Source: Burkholderia ubonensis (GTDB lineage: Bacteria > Pseudomonadota > Gammaproteobacteria > Burkholderiales > Burkholderiaceae). Taken from it: DNA of 64,000 nt. The DNA lies in the NCBI RefSeq assembly GCF_902833085.1, contig NZ_CADFEB010000004.1, positions 372,001 to 436,000 on the forward strand. The letters are read 5' to 3'. The translations under genes were made by a program, and so were the position numbers. The first letter of the stretch is position 1. Every line of letters begins with the position of its first letter. This document shows positions 20,341 through 31,834 of the stretch, piece by piece. The notes under the pieces were generated by a model that was not told the origin of the DNA, searched no databases, and saw nothing but the letters and a program-made list of their open reading frames with translations.

Positions 20341-20955
20341 ATGCCGAACTTCATGCTGTTTCTCGCCACGTCGATCGCGATCACGTTCGCGCCCGGCCCG
20401 GACAACCTTCAGGTGCTCGCGCGCGGCATCTCGCAGGGCCGCGCGGCCGGCCTCGTCGCGGCGCTCGGCTTTGCCGCCGGCGTGACGTTCCACACGACGC
20501 TCGCCGCGCTCGGCGTCGCGGCGGTGCTGCGTTCGTCGCCGGTCGCGTTCCAGATCCTGAAGCTCGCGGGCGCCGCGTACCTGATCTGGATCGGCATCAA
20601 GGCGCTGCGCAGCCAGGGCCTCGCGACCGCGCACGAGCGCGCGCCGCAGCCGCTGTGGTCGATCTTCCGCCAGAGCGTGATCGGCAACCTGATGAACCCG
20701 AAGGTGACGCTGTTCTTCGTCGTGTTCCTGCCGCAGTTCGTCGATGCGCACGGCGCGCAGAGCGTGACGCTGCAGATGTTCGAGCTCGGCGCGCTGTTCA
20801 TGCTGCAGACGGCCGCGATCTTCTCGCTGTTCGGCGTGTGCGCCGGCGTGATCGGCACGTGGCTGAAGCGCCGGCCGAAGGCGGGCGTGTGGCTCGACCG
20901 GATCGCCGGCGCGACGTTCATCGCGATCGGCATCCGCGTCGCGCTGAAGGACTGA
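20341..20955 (+). CDS. LysE/RhtB-family amino-acid exporter
   Basis: A 204-residue inner-membrane protein with about six hydrophobic segments. The N-terminal signature is SIAITFAPGPDNLQVLARGISQGRAAGL, with the family's GPDN motif, and SVIGNLMNPKVTLFFVVFLPQF follows in the middle. Such carriers export amino acids or their analogues; the substrate cannot be read from the sequence. I chose the ATG at 20341 because GAGGTCACG precedes it and it starts the first membrane helix. It lies 26 bp after apt. Confidence 0.9.
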   Translation: MPNFMLFLATSIAITFAPGPDNLQVLARGISQGRAAGLVAALGFAAGVTFHTTLAALGVAAVLRSSPVAFQILKLAGAAYLIWIGIKALRSQGLATAHERAPQPLWSIFRQSVIGNLMNPKVTLFFVVFLPQFVDAHGAQSVTLQMFELGALFMLQTAAIFSLFGVCAGVIGTWLKRRPKAGVWLDRIAGATFIAIGIRVALKD

Positions 20956-20965
20956 AGGGGGCCGC

Positions 20966-21823
20966 ATGACGTTTCCGTGCATCGCGGCCGCGCGCCGCTT
21001 CGACCCGGCCGCGCACCTGCGTTTCGTGATCGCCGGCCTGGCCGTGGGCTGGGTGCGGCGTTCCGACGCAGCGCGGCTCGCCCGCTGGCCCGACGTGTTC
21101 GACCTGACGGACGGCCGCGTCACGCTGTCCGACCGCTACGACACGGTCGACGCGCGCAGCATGGCGCTCGCGAGCGCGATCGGCGCGCTCGCGGCCGAAG
21201 GCGCGATTCCCGGCTGGCGCGACGAGATCTACGCGATCCGCAACCGCTTCGACGATCCGCCGCTCGCGTACATCGAGCGGGCCGCGTCGCGGTTCTTCGG
21301 CACGCAGACTTATGCGGTGCATTTGAACGGCATCGTAGAATATGCGGCTCGGCCGGGGGCGCCGGCTGCGCCGCAGATGTGGCTCGGCCGCCGCAGCGCG
21401 ACCAAGGCGACCGATCCCGGCATGCTCGACAACGTCGTCGCGGGCGGCATCGGCTGGGGCTTAAGCGTTCACGAGACGCTGGCCAAGGAGTGCTGGGAGG
21501 AAGCCGGCATTCCGCCCGAACTGGCGGCGCGCGCGATCGCGGGCCGCGCGGTGCAGGTGCTCTGCTCGCTGCCGGAAGGCACGCAGTCCGAACTGCTGTT
21601 CGTCTACGACCTGCCGCTGCCGCGCGACTTCGCGCCGCACAACCAGGACGGCGAAGTCGCCGAGCACCTGCTGGCCGGCGTGCCCGAGGTGATCGGGTGG
21701 CTGCGGGACGGCCGGGCGACGCTCGATGCGAGCCTCGCGATGCTCGACACGCTGCTGCGCCACCGCTGGCTCGCGCCGGAAGGCGCGACGGGTATCGACG
21801 CGCTGTTCGCGCCGGCGGCCTGA
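20966..21823 (+). CDS. Nudix hydrolase with DUF4743 domain
   Basis: A 285-residue protein. The first ~115 residues match the DUF4743 region that precedes plant- and yeast-type thiamine-pyrophosphate Nudix enzymes (FDLTDGRVTLSDRYDTVDARS). The Nudix box at about residues 153-175 reads GWGLSVHETLAKECWEEAGI, with Lys replacing the usual Arg before ExxEE. The family cleaves nucleoside diphosphates linked to other moieties; the substrate is unknown. The ATG is 10 bp after the LysE-type gene. Confidence 0.87.
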   Translation: MTFPCIAAARRFDPAAHLRFVIAGLAVGWVRRSDAARLARWPDVFDLTDGRVTLSDRYDTVDARSMALASAIGALAAEGAIPGWRDEIYAIRNRFDDPPLAYIERAASRFFGTQTYAVHLNGIVEYAARPGAPAAPQMWLGRRSATKATDPGMLDNVVAGGIGWGLSVHETLAKECWEEAGIPPELAARAIAGRAVQVLCSLPEGTQSELLFVYDLPLPRDFAPHNQDGEVAEHLLAGVPEVIGWLRDGRATLDASLAMLDTLLRHRWLAPEGATGIDALFAPAA

Positions 21824-21903
21824 CGCGACGCGCGACGCCGGTTGCGCGCGCCCGCTGCGCGCGCCAGCATTTTCACGAATACGGAAACGAAGGGAGTACG
21901 GTC

Positions 21904-22788
21904 ATGTCGGCCGATCACAGCTTTATCCTGAAACTGTCGTGCCCCGACCGGCACGGCATCGTCCACGCGGTCTCGGGCTTCCTGTTCGAGCGCGGCAGCA
22001 ACATCATCGACTCGGCGCAGTTCGGCGACAGCCGCACCGGCGAATTCTTCATGCGCGTGCACTTCGACCAGAACGGCAGCGGCGCGGACGTCGCGGCGGC
22101 GCTCGACACGCTGCGCGCGCAGTTCGCGCCGCTCGCCGAGCAGTTCGCGATGCGCTGGGAGATGCACGACGCGGCGGTGAAGCCGCGCGTCGTGATCATG
22201 GTGTCGAAGATCGGCCATTGCCTGAACGACCTGCTGTTCCGCTATCGCACGGGCCAGCTGCCGATCGAGATCCCGGCGATCGTGTCGAACCACAAGGACT
22301 TCTACCAGCTCGCGGCGAGCTACGACATCCCGTTCCATCACTTCCCGCTCGTCGGCGGCTCGTCCGACGCCGCGAAGGCGGCGCAGGAAGCGCGCGTGCT
22401 GGAAGTGATCGACGAGCACCGGGCCGACCTCGTCGTGCTGGCGCGCTACATGCAGATCCTGTCGCAGGACATGTGCGAGCGGCTCGCCGGGCGCGCGATC
22501 AACATCCACCATTCGTTCCTGCCGAGCTTCAAGGGCGCGAAGCCGTACTACCAGGCGTTCGACCGCGGCGTGAAGCTGATCGGCGCGACCGCGCACTACG
22601 TGACGACCGATCTGGACGAAGGCCCGATCATCGAGCAGGAAGTGGAGCGCGTCGATCACAGCATGACGCCGGACCAGCTGACCGCGATCGGCCGCGACGT
22701 CGAGTGCGTGACGCTCGCGCGCGCGGTGAAGTGGCACGTCGAGCACCGGATCGTGCTGAACGGGACGAAGACGGTCGTGTTCCGCTGA
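21904..22788 (+). CDS. purU: Formyltetrahydrofolate deformylase
   Basis: PurU releases formate from 10-formyltetrahydrofolate to balance one-carbon pools. The 294-residue protein has an N-terminal ACT domain (LKLSCPDRHGIVHAVSGFLFERGSNI) and a C-terminal formyltransferase-fold domain. Catalytic Asn, His and Asp are in INIHHSFLPSFKGAKPYYQA and GATAHYVTTDLDEGPII. GGGAG precedes the ATG at 21904. A strong terminator follows. Confidence 0.96.
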   Translation: MSADHSFILKLSCPDRHGIVHAVSGFLFERGSNIIDSAQFGDSRTGEFFMRVHFDQNGSGADVAAALDTLRAQFAPLAEQFAMRWEMHDAAVKPRVVIMVSKIGHCLNDLLFRYRTGQLPIEIPAIVSNHKDFYQLAASYDIPFHHFPLVGGSSDAAKAAQEARVLEVIDEHRADLVVLARYMQILSQDMCERLAGRAINIHHSFLPSFKGAKPYYQAFDRGVKLIGATAHYVTTDLDEGPIIEQEVERVDHSMTPDQLTAIGRDVECVTLARAVKWHVEHRIVLNGTKTVVFR

Positions 22789-22814
22789 GCCGCCGTTCGC
22801 CCGGGTAGAAAACG

Positions 22815-22849
22815 AAACGCCGCGCCCTGCAAAGGGCGCGGCGTTTTTT
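22815..22849 (+). terminator. Bidirectional terminator after purU
   Basis: A perfect 11-bp stem CGCCGCGCCCT/AGGGCGCGGCG closes a GCAA loop (22818-22843) and is followed by six T. An A-rich flank on the other side gives it function on the opposite strand too. It separates convergent purU and the AI-2E transporter gene. Confidence 0.92.
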
Positions 22850-22875
22850 CTTGCGGACGATTCCGGCCGTGCGAA

Positions 22876-23964
22876 TCAGATCAGCCGAAGCGTGTGCAAT
22901 TCGCGCTTCAAATACGCATAGAAGATCGGCGCGGCGATCACGCCCGGCAGCCCGAACGCGGCTTCCATCACGAGCATCGCGAGCAGCAGCTCCCACGCGC
23001 GCGACTCGATCTGGCCGCCGATGATCTTCGCGTTCAGGAAGTACTCGAGCTTGTGGATGATCACGAGGAACGCGAGCGACGCGATCGCGGTGCCCATGCT
23101 CACCGACAGCGACACCGCGACGATCAGCGTGTTCGAGATCAGGTTGCCGATCACCGGCAGCAAACCGACGATGAACGTGACGAGCACGAGCGTCTTCGAC
23201 AGCGGCAGCCGCTCGTGGAAGATCGGCAGCGCGACGAGCAGGTACAGGCTCGTGAAGAACGCGTTGATCGCCGAGATCTTGATCTGCGCGAACACGATCC
23301 GGCGGAACGCGTCGGCGAAGCGCGACACGCGCGTGACGAGCGCGGTCGACAGCGGCCTGCGCACCTTGCCGTGCTCGACGCCGATCGCGATCATCGCGCC
23401 GATGATCATCCCGAACAGCACGTGGCCGAAGCCGCGCGCGACGCTCTTGCCGCTCTGCTGGAGCTGGTCCATGTGCGCGTGCATCAGCACGGCCGCCTTC
23501 GTCTTCATCTGCTCGACGTCGACGGGCAGCAGGTTCGCGATCCAGGCCGGCGTGCGCGCGCGGGTCTGGTCGACGATCTGCATCAGCTGGCCGAGCAGGC
23601 CCTGCAGGTTCGGCACCGCGTGCTCGAAGTGCTCGATGATGCCGATCGTGAGGCCCGTTAGTGCGCCGACGATCGCGACGGACAGCAGCACGACGGCGAC
23701 CCAGCGCGCCCGCATGCTCGTCGTGTGCCGTTCGATCACGGGCGCGATCGTGTGGATGAGCTGGTAGACGAGCAGGCCGGCCAGCATGCCGCCGAGCAGC
23801 TTCAGCTCGAGGACGAGCCACATCGAGAGGAGCGCCAGCAGGTAGCTGCCGATCTCGATCGCCGACAGTTTCGGCAGGCTGAAGTCGCTCGTCAGCCGGA
23901 CGCTGCGCAGGTGCGGCTCCTTGTTCTGCGCGTCGCGCGGCGACTCGTGTTGCTTCTCCGTCAT
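22876..23964 (-). CDS. AI-2E family transporter (PerM-like)
   Basis: A 362-residue inner-membrane protein with about eight hydrophobic segments. The family pattern is seen in ISAINAFFTSLYLLVALPIF and FIVGLLPVIGNLISNTLI, followed by LEYFLNAKIIGGQIESRAWELLLAMLVMEAAFGLPGVIAAPI. The family includes putative autoinducer-2 exporters and cation antiporters; the substrate here is unknown. It is convergent with purU and downstream of uvrA on the same strand. Confidence 0.9.
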   Translation of the reverse strand: MTEKQHESPRDAQNKEPHLRSVRLTSDFSLPKLSAIEIGSYLLALLSMWLVLELKLLGGMLAGLLVYQLIHTIAPVIERHTTSMRARWVAVVLLSVAIVGALTGLTIGIIEHFEHAVPNLQGLLGQLMQIVDQTRARTPAWIANLLPVDVEQMKTKAAVLMHAHMDQLQQSGKSVARGFGHVLFGMIIGAMIAIGVEHGKVRRPLSTALVTRVSRFADAFRRIVFAQIKISAINAFFTSLYLLVALPIFHERLPLSKTLVLVTFIVGLLPVIGNLISNTLIVAVSLSVSMGTAIASLAFLVIIHKLEYFLNAKIIGGQIESRAWELLLAMLVMEAAFGLPGVIAAPIFYAYLKRELHTLRLI

Positions 23965-24209
23965 GATTTCCTGGTGTCTTTCGTGCGCCCGGCCATGCGA
24001 GGTCCGGCCGGGCGGCGTTCGCCCTTCGCTGCACCGGATTGGTGCGGATGGCGAACCTTACGACCGTAAAGTATAGCCGCCATTATGAGCCGCCACCGGG
24101 CCATTTGGTGCGTGGTGCGGGCGCAAAAAGGGAAAACGCCGACGGGCCGCCGAACGGCAGCCGGGGAGGGGCCGCACGCGGCCTTCCGGCCGCGCGCGGC
24201 GCGACGGGA

Positions 24210-27095
<2,886 letters not shown>

Positions 27096-27355
27096 GAACC
27101 TGGCGAAAAGGAGGGGGACCAAACCTGCTACTATAACGGCTTTTCGAGACCGTCGTTCGGGGTTCCCGACCTTTGCAGCAGCTGTCAGCAAGGCCGACGC
27201 CCGCGCCGGGACGGCTGCCCGCCGCACGGCCTTGAGCGTGCCGGAGCGGCCTGCCGATGGCTCGCGTCGCACCCGGCCGCCCGCCCGGGCCGACGGCCGT
27301 GATCTTCCGCCGCCCGCTGCCGGGCGGACATTCCGATCATTCGAATTCACTCCCG

Positions 27356-28543
27356 ATGTCCAATCCGTCCGCCACGTCTTCCCGCATGACTGCGCCCGAA
27401 TTGCGCGCGACCACGTCGCTCGCCGCGATCTTCGCGCTGCGCATGCTCGGCCTGTTCATGATCATGCCGGTGTTCTCGGTCTACGCGAAAACCATCCCGG
27501 GCGGCGACAACGTGCTGCTCGTCGGCATCGCGCTCGGGGCCTACGGCGTCACGCAGTCGCTGCTCTACATCTTCTACGGCTGGGCGTCCGACAAGTTCGG
27601 GCGCAAGCCGGTGATCGCGACCGGCCTCCTGATCTTCGCGATCGGCAGCTTCGTCGCCGCGTTCGCGCACGACATCACGTGGATCATCGTCGGCCGCGTG
27701 ATCCAGGGGATGGGCGCGGTGTCGTCCGCGGTGCTCGCGTTCATCGCGGACCTGACGTCCGAGCAGAACCGCACCAAGGCGATGGCGATGGTCGGCGGCT
27801 CGATCGGCGTGTCGTTCGCGGTCGCGATCGTCGGCGCGCCGATCGTGTTCCACTGGGTCGGGATGAACGGGCTGTTCGCGCTCGTCGGCGTGCTGTCGAT
27901 CCTCGCGATCGGCGTCGTGCTGTGGGTCGTGCCGAATGCGGCGAAGCCCGTGCACGTGCCCGCGCCGTTCTCCGAAGTGCTGCACAACGCCGAACTGCTG
28001 CGCCTCAATTTCGGCGTGCTCGTGCTGCATGCCACGCAGACCGCGCTGTTCCTCGTCGTGCCGCGCCTGCTCGTCGACGGCGGGCTGCCGGTCGCGTCGC
28101 ACTGGAAGGTCTACCTGCCGGTGATGGGGCTCGCTTTCGTGATGATGGTGCCGGCGATCATCGTCGCGGAAAAGCAGGGCAAGATGAAACCCGTGCTGCT
28201 CGGCGGCATCCTCGCTATCCTGATCGGCCAATTGCTGCTGGGCAGCACGCCGCATACCATCCTGATTGTGGCCGCGGTGCTGTTCGTCTATTTCCTCGGA
28301 TTCAACATCCTGGAAGCGTCGCAGCCGTCGCTGGTCTCGAAGCTCGCGCCGGGCTCGCGCAAGGGTGCGGCCACGGGCGTGTACAACACGACGCAATCGA
28401 TCGGGCTCGCGCTCGGCGGCGTCGTGGGCGGGTGGCTGCTCAAGCATGGCGGCGCGAACACGGTGTTCTACGCGTGCTCGGGCCTCGTGGCCGCGTGGCT
28501 TATAATCGCGGCCAGCATGAAGGCGCCGCCGCGCAAGGCCTGA
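27356..28543 (+). CDS. MFS transporter (YajR-like)
   Basis: A 395-residue inner-membrane protein with about 12 predicted helices. The major-facilitator loop motif is [13 protein letters not shown], with [21 protein letters not shown] in the first helix. The C-terminal half has [29 protein letters not shown]. Such proteins export drugs or metabolites; the substrate is not determined. I take the ATG at 27356 as start because the frame upstream runs through the divergent promoter region shared with uvrA. ssb follows. Confidence 0.9.
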   Translation: MSNPSATSSRMTAPELRATTSLAAIFALRMLGLFMIMPVFSVYAKTIPGGDNVLLVGIALGAYGVTQSLLYIFYGWASDKFGRKPVIATGLLIFAIGSFVAAFAHDITWIIVGRVIQGMGAVSSAVLAFIADLTSEQNRTKAMAMVGGSIGVSFAVAIVGAPIVFHWVGMNGLFALVGVLSILAIGVVLWVVPNAAKPVHVPAPFSEVLHNAELLRLNFGVLVLHATQTALFLVVPRLLVDGGLPVASHWKVYLPVMGLAFVMMVPAIIVAEKQGKMKPVLLGGILAILIGQLLLGSTPHTILIVAAVLFVYFLGFNILEASQPSLVSKLAPGSRKGAATGVYNTTQSIGLALGGVVGGWLLKHGGANTVFYACSGLVAAWLIIAASMKAPPRKA

Positions 28544-28645
28544 CCCCTTATCCGGGCTCGCATCGGCGGGGCTTGCCGGGCAGCCCGGCGGGCCGGCTCG
28601 ACGTGATCCGCGAGCGGCCCGGCATCGAATCTATTGGAGAAACAC

Positions 28646-29197
28646 ATGGCATCCGTCAACAAGGTCATCCTCGTCGGCAATCTCGGCGCCGATCCTGAAG
28701 TCCGTTACCTGCCGAGCGGCGACGCGGTTGCGAACATCCGTCTCGCGACGACCGACCGCTACAAGGACAAGGCGAGCGGCGAGTTCAAGGAAATGACCGA
28801 GTGGCATCGCGTCGCGTTCTTCGGCCGCCTCGCGGAAATCGTCAGCGAATACCTGAAGAAGGGTTCGTCGGTGTATATCGAAGGCCGCATCCGTACCCGC
28901 AAGTGGCAAGGCCAGGACGGCCAGGATCGTTACTCGACCGAAATCGTCGCCGACCAGATGCAGATGCTCGGCGGCCGCGGTGGTTCGGGCGGCGGCGGTG
29001 GCGGTGGTGACGAAGGCGGTTACGGCGGCGGCTACGGCGGTGGTGGTGGCGGCCGTGGCGAGCAGATGGAGCGTGGCGGCGGCGGCGGTCGTGCCGGCGG
29101 CGCGGCGCGTGGCGGTAGCGGCGGCGGCGCGCAAAGCCGTCCGAGCGCGCCGGCCGGCGGCGGGTTCGACGAGATGGACGACGATATTCCGTTCTGA
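28646..29197 (+). CDS. ssb: Single-stranded DNA-binding protein
   Basis: The 183-residue SSB coats single-stranded DNA in replication and repair. An OB fold occupies about residues 1-113 ([33 protein letters not shown]). A glycine-rich linker at about residues 114-170 is followed by the acidic tail [10 protein letters not shown] that recruits partner proteins. GGAGA precedes the ATG at 28646. A strong terminator follows and marks the edge of the R-body island. Confidence 0.97.
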   Translation: MASVNKVILVGNLGADPEVRYLPSGDAVANIRLATTDRYKDKASGEFKEMTEWHRVAFFGRLAEIVSEYLKKGSSVYIEGRIRTRKWQGQDGQDRYSTEIVADQMQMLGGRGGSGGGGGGGDEGGYGGGYGGGGGGRGEQMERGGGGGRAGGAARGGSGGGAQSRPSAPAGGGFDEMDDDIPF

Positions 29198-29222
29198 CGA
29201 TCAGCTTCTGCTTCGCATAAGC

Positions 29223-29257
29223 AAAAAGCCCGTAACCCTCGCGGTTACGGGCTTTTT
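29223..29257 (+). terminator. Terminator after ssb
   Basis: A 10-bp stem GCCCGTAACC/GGTTACGGGC closes a 5-nt loop. It has five A before and five T after, so it can work in both directions. It insulates ssb from the R-body locus. Confidence 0.93.
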
Positions 29258-29375
29258 GTTTGGTCTTGACCCATCCTGGGTCGCCGACTTGCTTTCTTGT
29301 CCGGGATTCAGGATTCCACCCGGCTTCACATCCCCTTCGCCACGTTCGTCCCTGCAACAGTCCTGCCGAAATTTC

Positions 29376-29390
29376 CGACAAGACTTGTCG
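29376..29390. promoter_or_regulatory. Perfect palindrome upstream of the R-body locus
   Basis: CGACAAGACTTGTCG has two 7-bp arms around a single central base. It lies 24 bp ahead of the first small ORF of the island. Its position suggests an operator for a dimeric regulator; which one is not known. Confidence 0.45.
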
Positions 29391-29413
29391 CGTATCCATA
29401 CCGGGAGAACACC

Positions 29414-29542
29414 ATGCGAGATGCACCGAATCGCGTCTGCGAAGCGGCTTCAGCGTTACGTCGCGTCAAACTCCGCAATCCGCCCGCATCGCTGCCGGCC
29501 GTCGCCGCCGGCGCACATCGAGGAGGAGCGAGCCATGAGTAA
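29414..29542 (+). CDS. Possible 42-residue leader ORF
   Basis: A short frame starting ATG at 29414 with GGGAGA seven bases ahead and ending TAA at 29542, eight bases into the next gene. The 42-residue product is arginine- and alanine-rich with no recognisable domain. A good ribosome site and overlap with the next start would suit a leader or coupling peptide. It could equally be chance. Confidence 0.3.
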   Translation: MRDAPNRVCEAASALRRVKLRNPPASLPAVAAGAHRGGASHE

Positions 29543-30215
29543 CGACGCGCTCGATCCTCTGCTGCGGCAGTTCGCCGAGAAACAATTGGGACGGGCTTTG
29601 GCGCCGGGGGAAGAGAAGGCGCTGCTGGAGCGGCTGTCGCGCCGGGCGGCTGACCGGCAGGCGACGGCTGCCGGTCCGGGCTCGCAGCCTGCGCGCCAGT
29701 CGCCCGCTTCGAACCCGCCGCTTGCGCCGCTGAAAACCCGCCAGGAAGCGCGGGAGCAGATCAAGCACTTCCTGCAGCTCAATCAGCAGAAAGCCTACGA
29801 GAAGATGCGCGGCATCCTGCAGTCGATCGACGCGCAGAACGAGGCGACGCTCGGCGTGCTGGCAACGGAGCAGAGAAAGGTTTCCGGCATGCTCGACACA
29901 CGCGAGCCGGCGGACGGGCCGCCCGCCGCGAATCCGCAGTCGGGCGCGACCGATATCCAGGACAGTACGCGCCAGGCGCTGATGCTGATCGGCGAGCAGC
30001 TGACCGGCCTCATCAAGCAGGAAATCGATGCGTGCTTTCGGCATTACGTCGATCCGCTCGCCGAACGCGTGCAGGCCATCCACGAATGGCTGCAGAACCT
30101 CGACGCATGCGTGAAGGAGCCGGACATACCCGCACCCGCCGCGGTCCCGGCGGCATCGCCGGATATCGCGTCGCCGCCCGTTCACGATACCTCCGACCAA
30201 GCGTCCTTGAAGTAG
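29535..30215 (+). CDS. Hypothetical protein, first gene of R-body locus
   Basis: A 226-residue protein I do not recognise. GGAGGAG lies six bases before the ATG. Residues 1-50 form a charged helix-rich part (LLRQFAEKQLGRALAPGEEKALLERLS). A Pro/Ala linker follows, then a long likely coiled segment (residues 68-120, LNQQKAYEKMRGILQSIDAQNEATLGVLATEQRKV), then LIGEQLTGLIKQEIDACFRHYVDPLAERVQAIHEWLQ, and a Pro/Ala-rich tail. No signal peptide or membrane segment is seen. Lying 101 bp ahead of the first rebB copy on the same strand, it may help R-body assembly or control; that is inference. Confidence 0.75.
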   Translation: MSNDALDPLLRQFAEKQLGRALAPGEEKALLERLSRRAADRQATAAGPGSQPARQSPASNPPLAPLKTRQEAREQIKHFLQLNQQKAYEKMRGILQSIDAQNEATLGVLATEQRKVSGMLDTREPADGPPAANPQSGATDIQDSTRQALMLIGEQLTGLIKQEIDACFRHYVDPLAERVQAIHEWLQNLDACVKEPDIPAPAAVPAASPDIASPPVHDTSDQASLK

Positions 30216-30316
30216 CACGCGGGCCAAGCGGCCAAGCAGGCCAAGCGGACCAGCACCAGGTCAGCGAGCCTTCGACGTGCGACCTCGTAACCGTCACGTG
30301 AACCAAGGAGCAAGAG

Positions 30317-30643
30317 ATGTCCGAACACTGCCATGTCTGCCACGTCAATCCTGCGATTACCGATGCCGTCACGCAGGCCAACGTCAAGGTCGTCGCCGAA
30401 GCGCCGGCGATGGCGATGGGCTCGCTTTATCAAGCCCAGAGCCATTCGCTGAGCATCCTGTTCGAGAACGCAGTGCAGCAGCAGTCGCAGGCGGCGATCC
30501 AGTCGCAGACCTCGACGAACGTGGGCACGATGCAGCTGTACACCATCGGGCCGGAAAGCGCGGGCGCCGCCGCCACGGAAATCGGGGCGAACGGGATTCT
30601 TTCCGTGCTGGCCGACGTGATCGCGATCGCGAAGGTGATTTAA
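30317..30643 (+). CDS. RebB-family R-body protein, copy 1
   Basis: A 108-residue protein of the RebB (killing-trait) family, the subunits of R-bodies: coiled protein ribbons that unroll and can rupture membranes. The signature is NPAITDAVTQANVKVVAEAPAMAMGSLYQ from residue 11, followed by a Gln/Ser-rich helix and NVGTMQLYTIG. A CxxC pair (Cys5, Cys8) precedes the conserved part. GGAG lies eight bases before the ATG. It is nearly identical to copy 2 over about 95 residues, implying recent tandem duplication. No signal peptide is present, as expected for a cytoplasmic polymer. Confidence 0.9.
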   Translation: MSEHCHVCHVNPAITDAVTQANVKVVAEAPAMAMGSLYQAQSHSLSILFENAVQQQSQAAIQSQTSTNVGTMQLYTIGPESAGAAATEIGANGILSVLADVIAIAKVI

Positions 30644-30793
30644 GGCGTTAGCGCGACGCCGGGGTTGAGCGGCGGCTCAGTGGCGTGAGCCGTCGCCATC
30701 GCCGATGTCATGCCGTTCATCGTTCCGGATAACTGATCAACCGAGCTGCGCCGAGACTCCGTTGCGGCTGTCAGCCAACCAGGAGAAACAACC

Positions 30794-31165
30794 ATGCCAG
30801 GACCCGAAATCCCCGATCTGGATCCCTGCAATTGCAAGACCTGCATCGTCAACCCCGCGATTACCGATGCCGTCACGCAAGCCAACGTGAAGGTGGTCGC
30901 CGAAGCGCCGGCGATGGCGATGGGCTCGCTCTATCAGGCCCAGAGCCATTCGCTCAGCATCCTGTTCGAGAACGCCGTGCAGCAGCAGTCGCAATCCGCG
31001 GTGCAACTGCCGACCTCGACGAATGTGGGCACGATGCAGCTCTATACGCTCGGGCCGGCGAGCGCCGGCGCCGCCGCCACGGAAATCGGGTCGAACGGCG
31101 TGATTGCCGTGCTGGCCGACGTGATTGCGATCGCGGAGACGATCGGGAAGAGGGCGCAATCCTGA
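30794..31165 (+). CDS. RebB-family R-body protein, copy 2
   Basis: A 123-residue RebB-family protein. From residue 20 onward it matches copy 1 almost residue for residue (NPAITDAVTQANVKVV... to LADVIAIA), then adds GKRAQS at the C-terminus. Its N-terminus is different and longer, with three cysteines (CNCKTC, about residues 12-17). GGAG precedes the ATG. The 150-bp gap before it holds no ORF. The cysteine clusters in copies 1 and 2 are absent from copies 3 and 4. They could crosslink or bind metal, but that is untested. Confidence 0.9.
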   Translation: MPGPEIPDLDPCNCKTCIVNPAITDAVTQANVKVVAEAPAMAMGSLYQAQSHSLSILFENAVQQQSQSAVQLPTSTNVGTMQLYTLGPASAGAAATEIGSNGVIAVLADVIAIAETIGKRAQS

Positions 31166-31348
31166 CGCGCCGACGTCGGCGGCGGCCTGGTCATCCCGGC
31201 CGCCGTCGACGCATGACGCCGCACCGATCCATGCAAAGGCAGCCGAGCGCGCCGCCACGACGTCCCCGGCCGGCGCGCGCCGCCATCCGATCCACCGATG
31301 CTTGCGCAGGGCCTCGTCGCCGGCCGCAGGCAAACCAGGAGTAACGAC

Positions 31349-31672
31349 ATGCCGGAACAGGTTTCCCCTGCGATCACCGATGCCGTCACGCAGGTCAACA
31401 CGAAGGTGGTCGGCGAGGCGCCCGCCATGGCGTTGGGCACGCTGTTGCAGTCGAACAGCCATGCGACGTCGATCCTGCTTCACAACGCGGTGCAGATGCA
31501 GGCGAACCAGGCCGCATCCAACCAGGCCGCGACGACCGTCGGCATCATGCAGCTCTATAGCACCTCGCCGGCCGCGATCGCCGCTGCGGCGCAGGCGGCG
31601 AACCCCTCCTTTACGTCGCAGCTGGCCGCGATCGCGCAACTCATGAATGCGCTCAGGCACTGGCGAGGATGA
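31349..31672 (+). CDS. RebB-family R-body protein, copy 3
   Basis: A 107-residue RebB-family protein starting MPEQVSPAITDAVTQVNTKVVGEAPAMALGTLL. The middle helix (HATSILLHNAVQMQANQAASNQAATTVGIMQLYS) follows the family pattern, but it is clearly diverged from copies 1 and 2. It has no N-terminal cysteines. AGGAG lies before the ATG at 31349; the frame is open back to 31298 but without a ribosome site. It is the last rebB gene before the convergent Crp/Fnr gene. Confidence 0.88.
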   Translation: MPEQVSPAITDAVTQVNTKVVGEAPAMALGTLLQSNSHATSILLHNAVQMQANQAASNQAATTVGIMQLYSTSPAAIAAAAQAANPSFTSQLAAIAQLMNALRHWRG

Positions 31673-31680
31673 CCTCCGCT

Positions 31681-31731
31681 GCGCGCCGGGTGTGAAGCAA
31701 GGGGGATCGAAGGGGGCTTCGCCCGGCGCGC
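31681..31731. terminator. Hairpin between rebB copy 3 and the regulator gene
   Basis: Ten-base arms GCGCGCCGGG (31681-31690) and CCCGGCGCGC (31722-31731) enclose a second inner pairing GAAGC/GCTTC. It lies between two convergent genes and could end both transcripts, although no T-run follows. Confidence 0.4.
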
Positions 31732-31834
31732 ATATCCGGCTGCGGAATGCGGGTTCGACGCGTTCCGCCGCGCCGAAGCGGCGTCTCCTGGCGATGCGGC
31801 CTTGCGCCGGATCGCCATCGTTCGTGCCGGCACG

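Noticed and set aside
28980..29150. Low-complexity GGC/GGT tract as a regulatory or mobile repeat
   Set aside because: It is the glycine-rich linker coding sequence of ssb.
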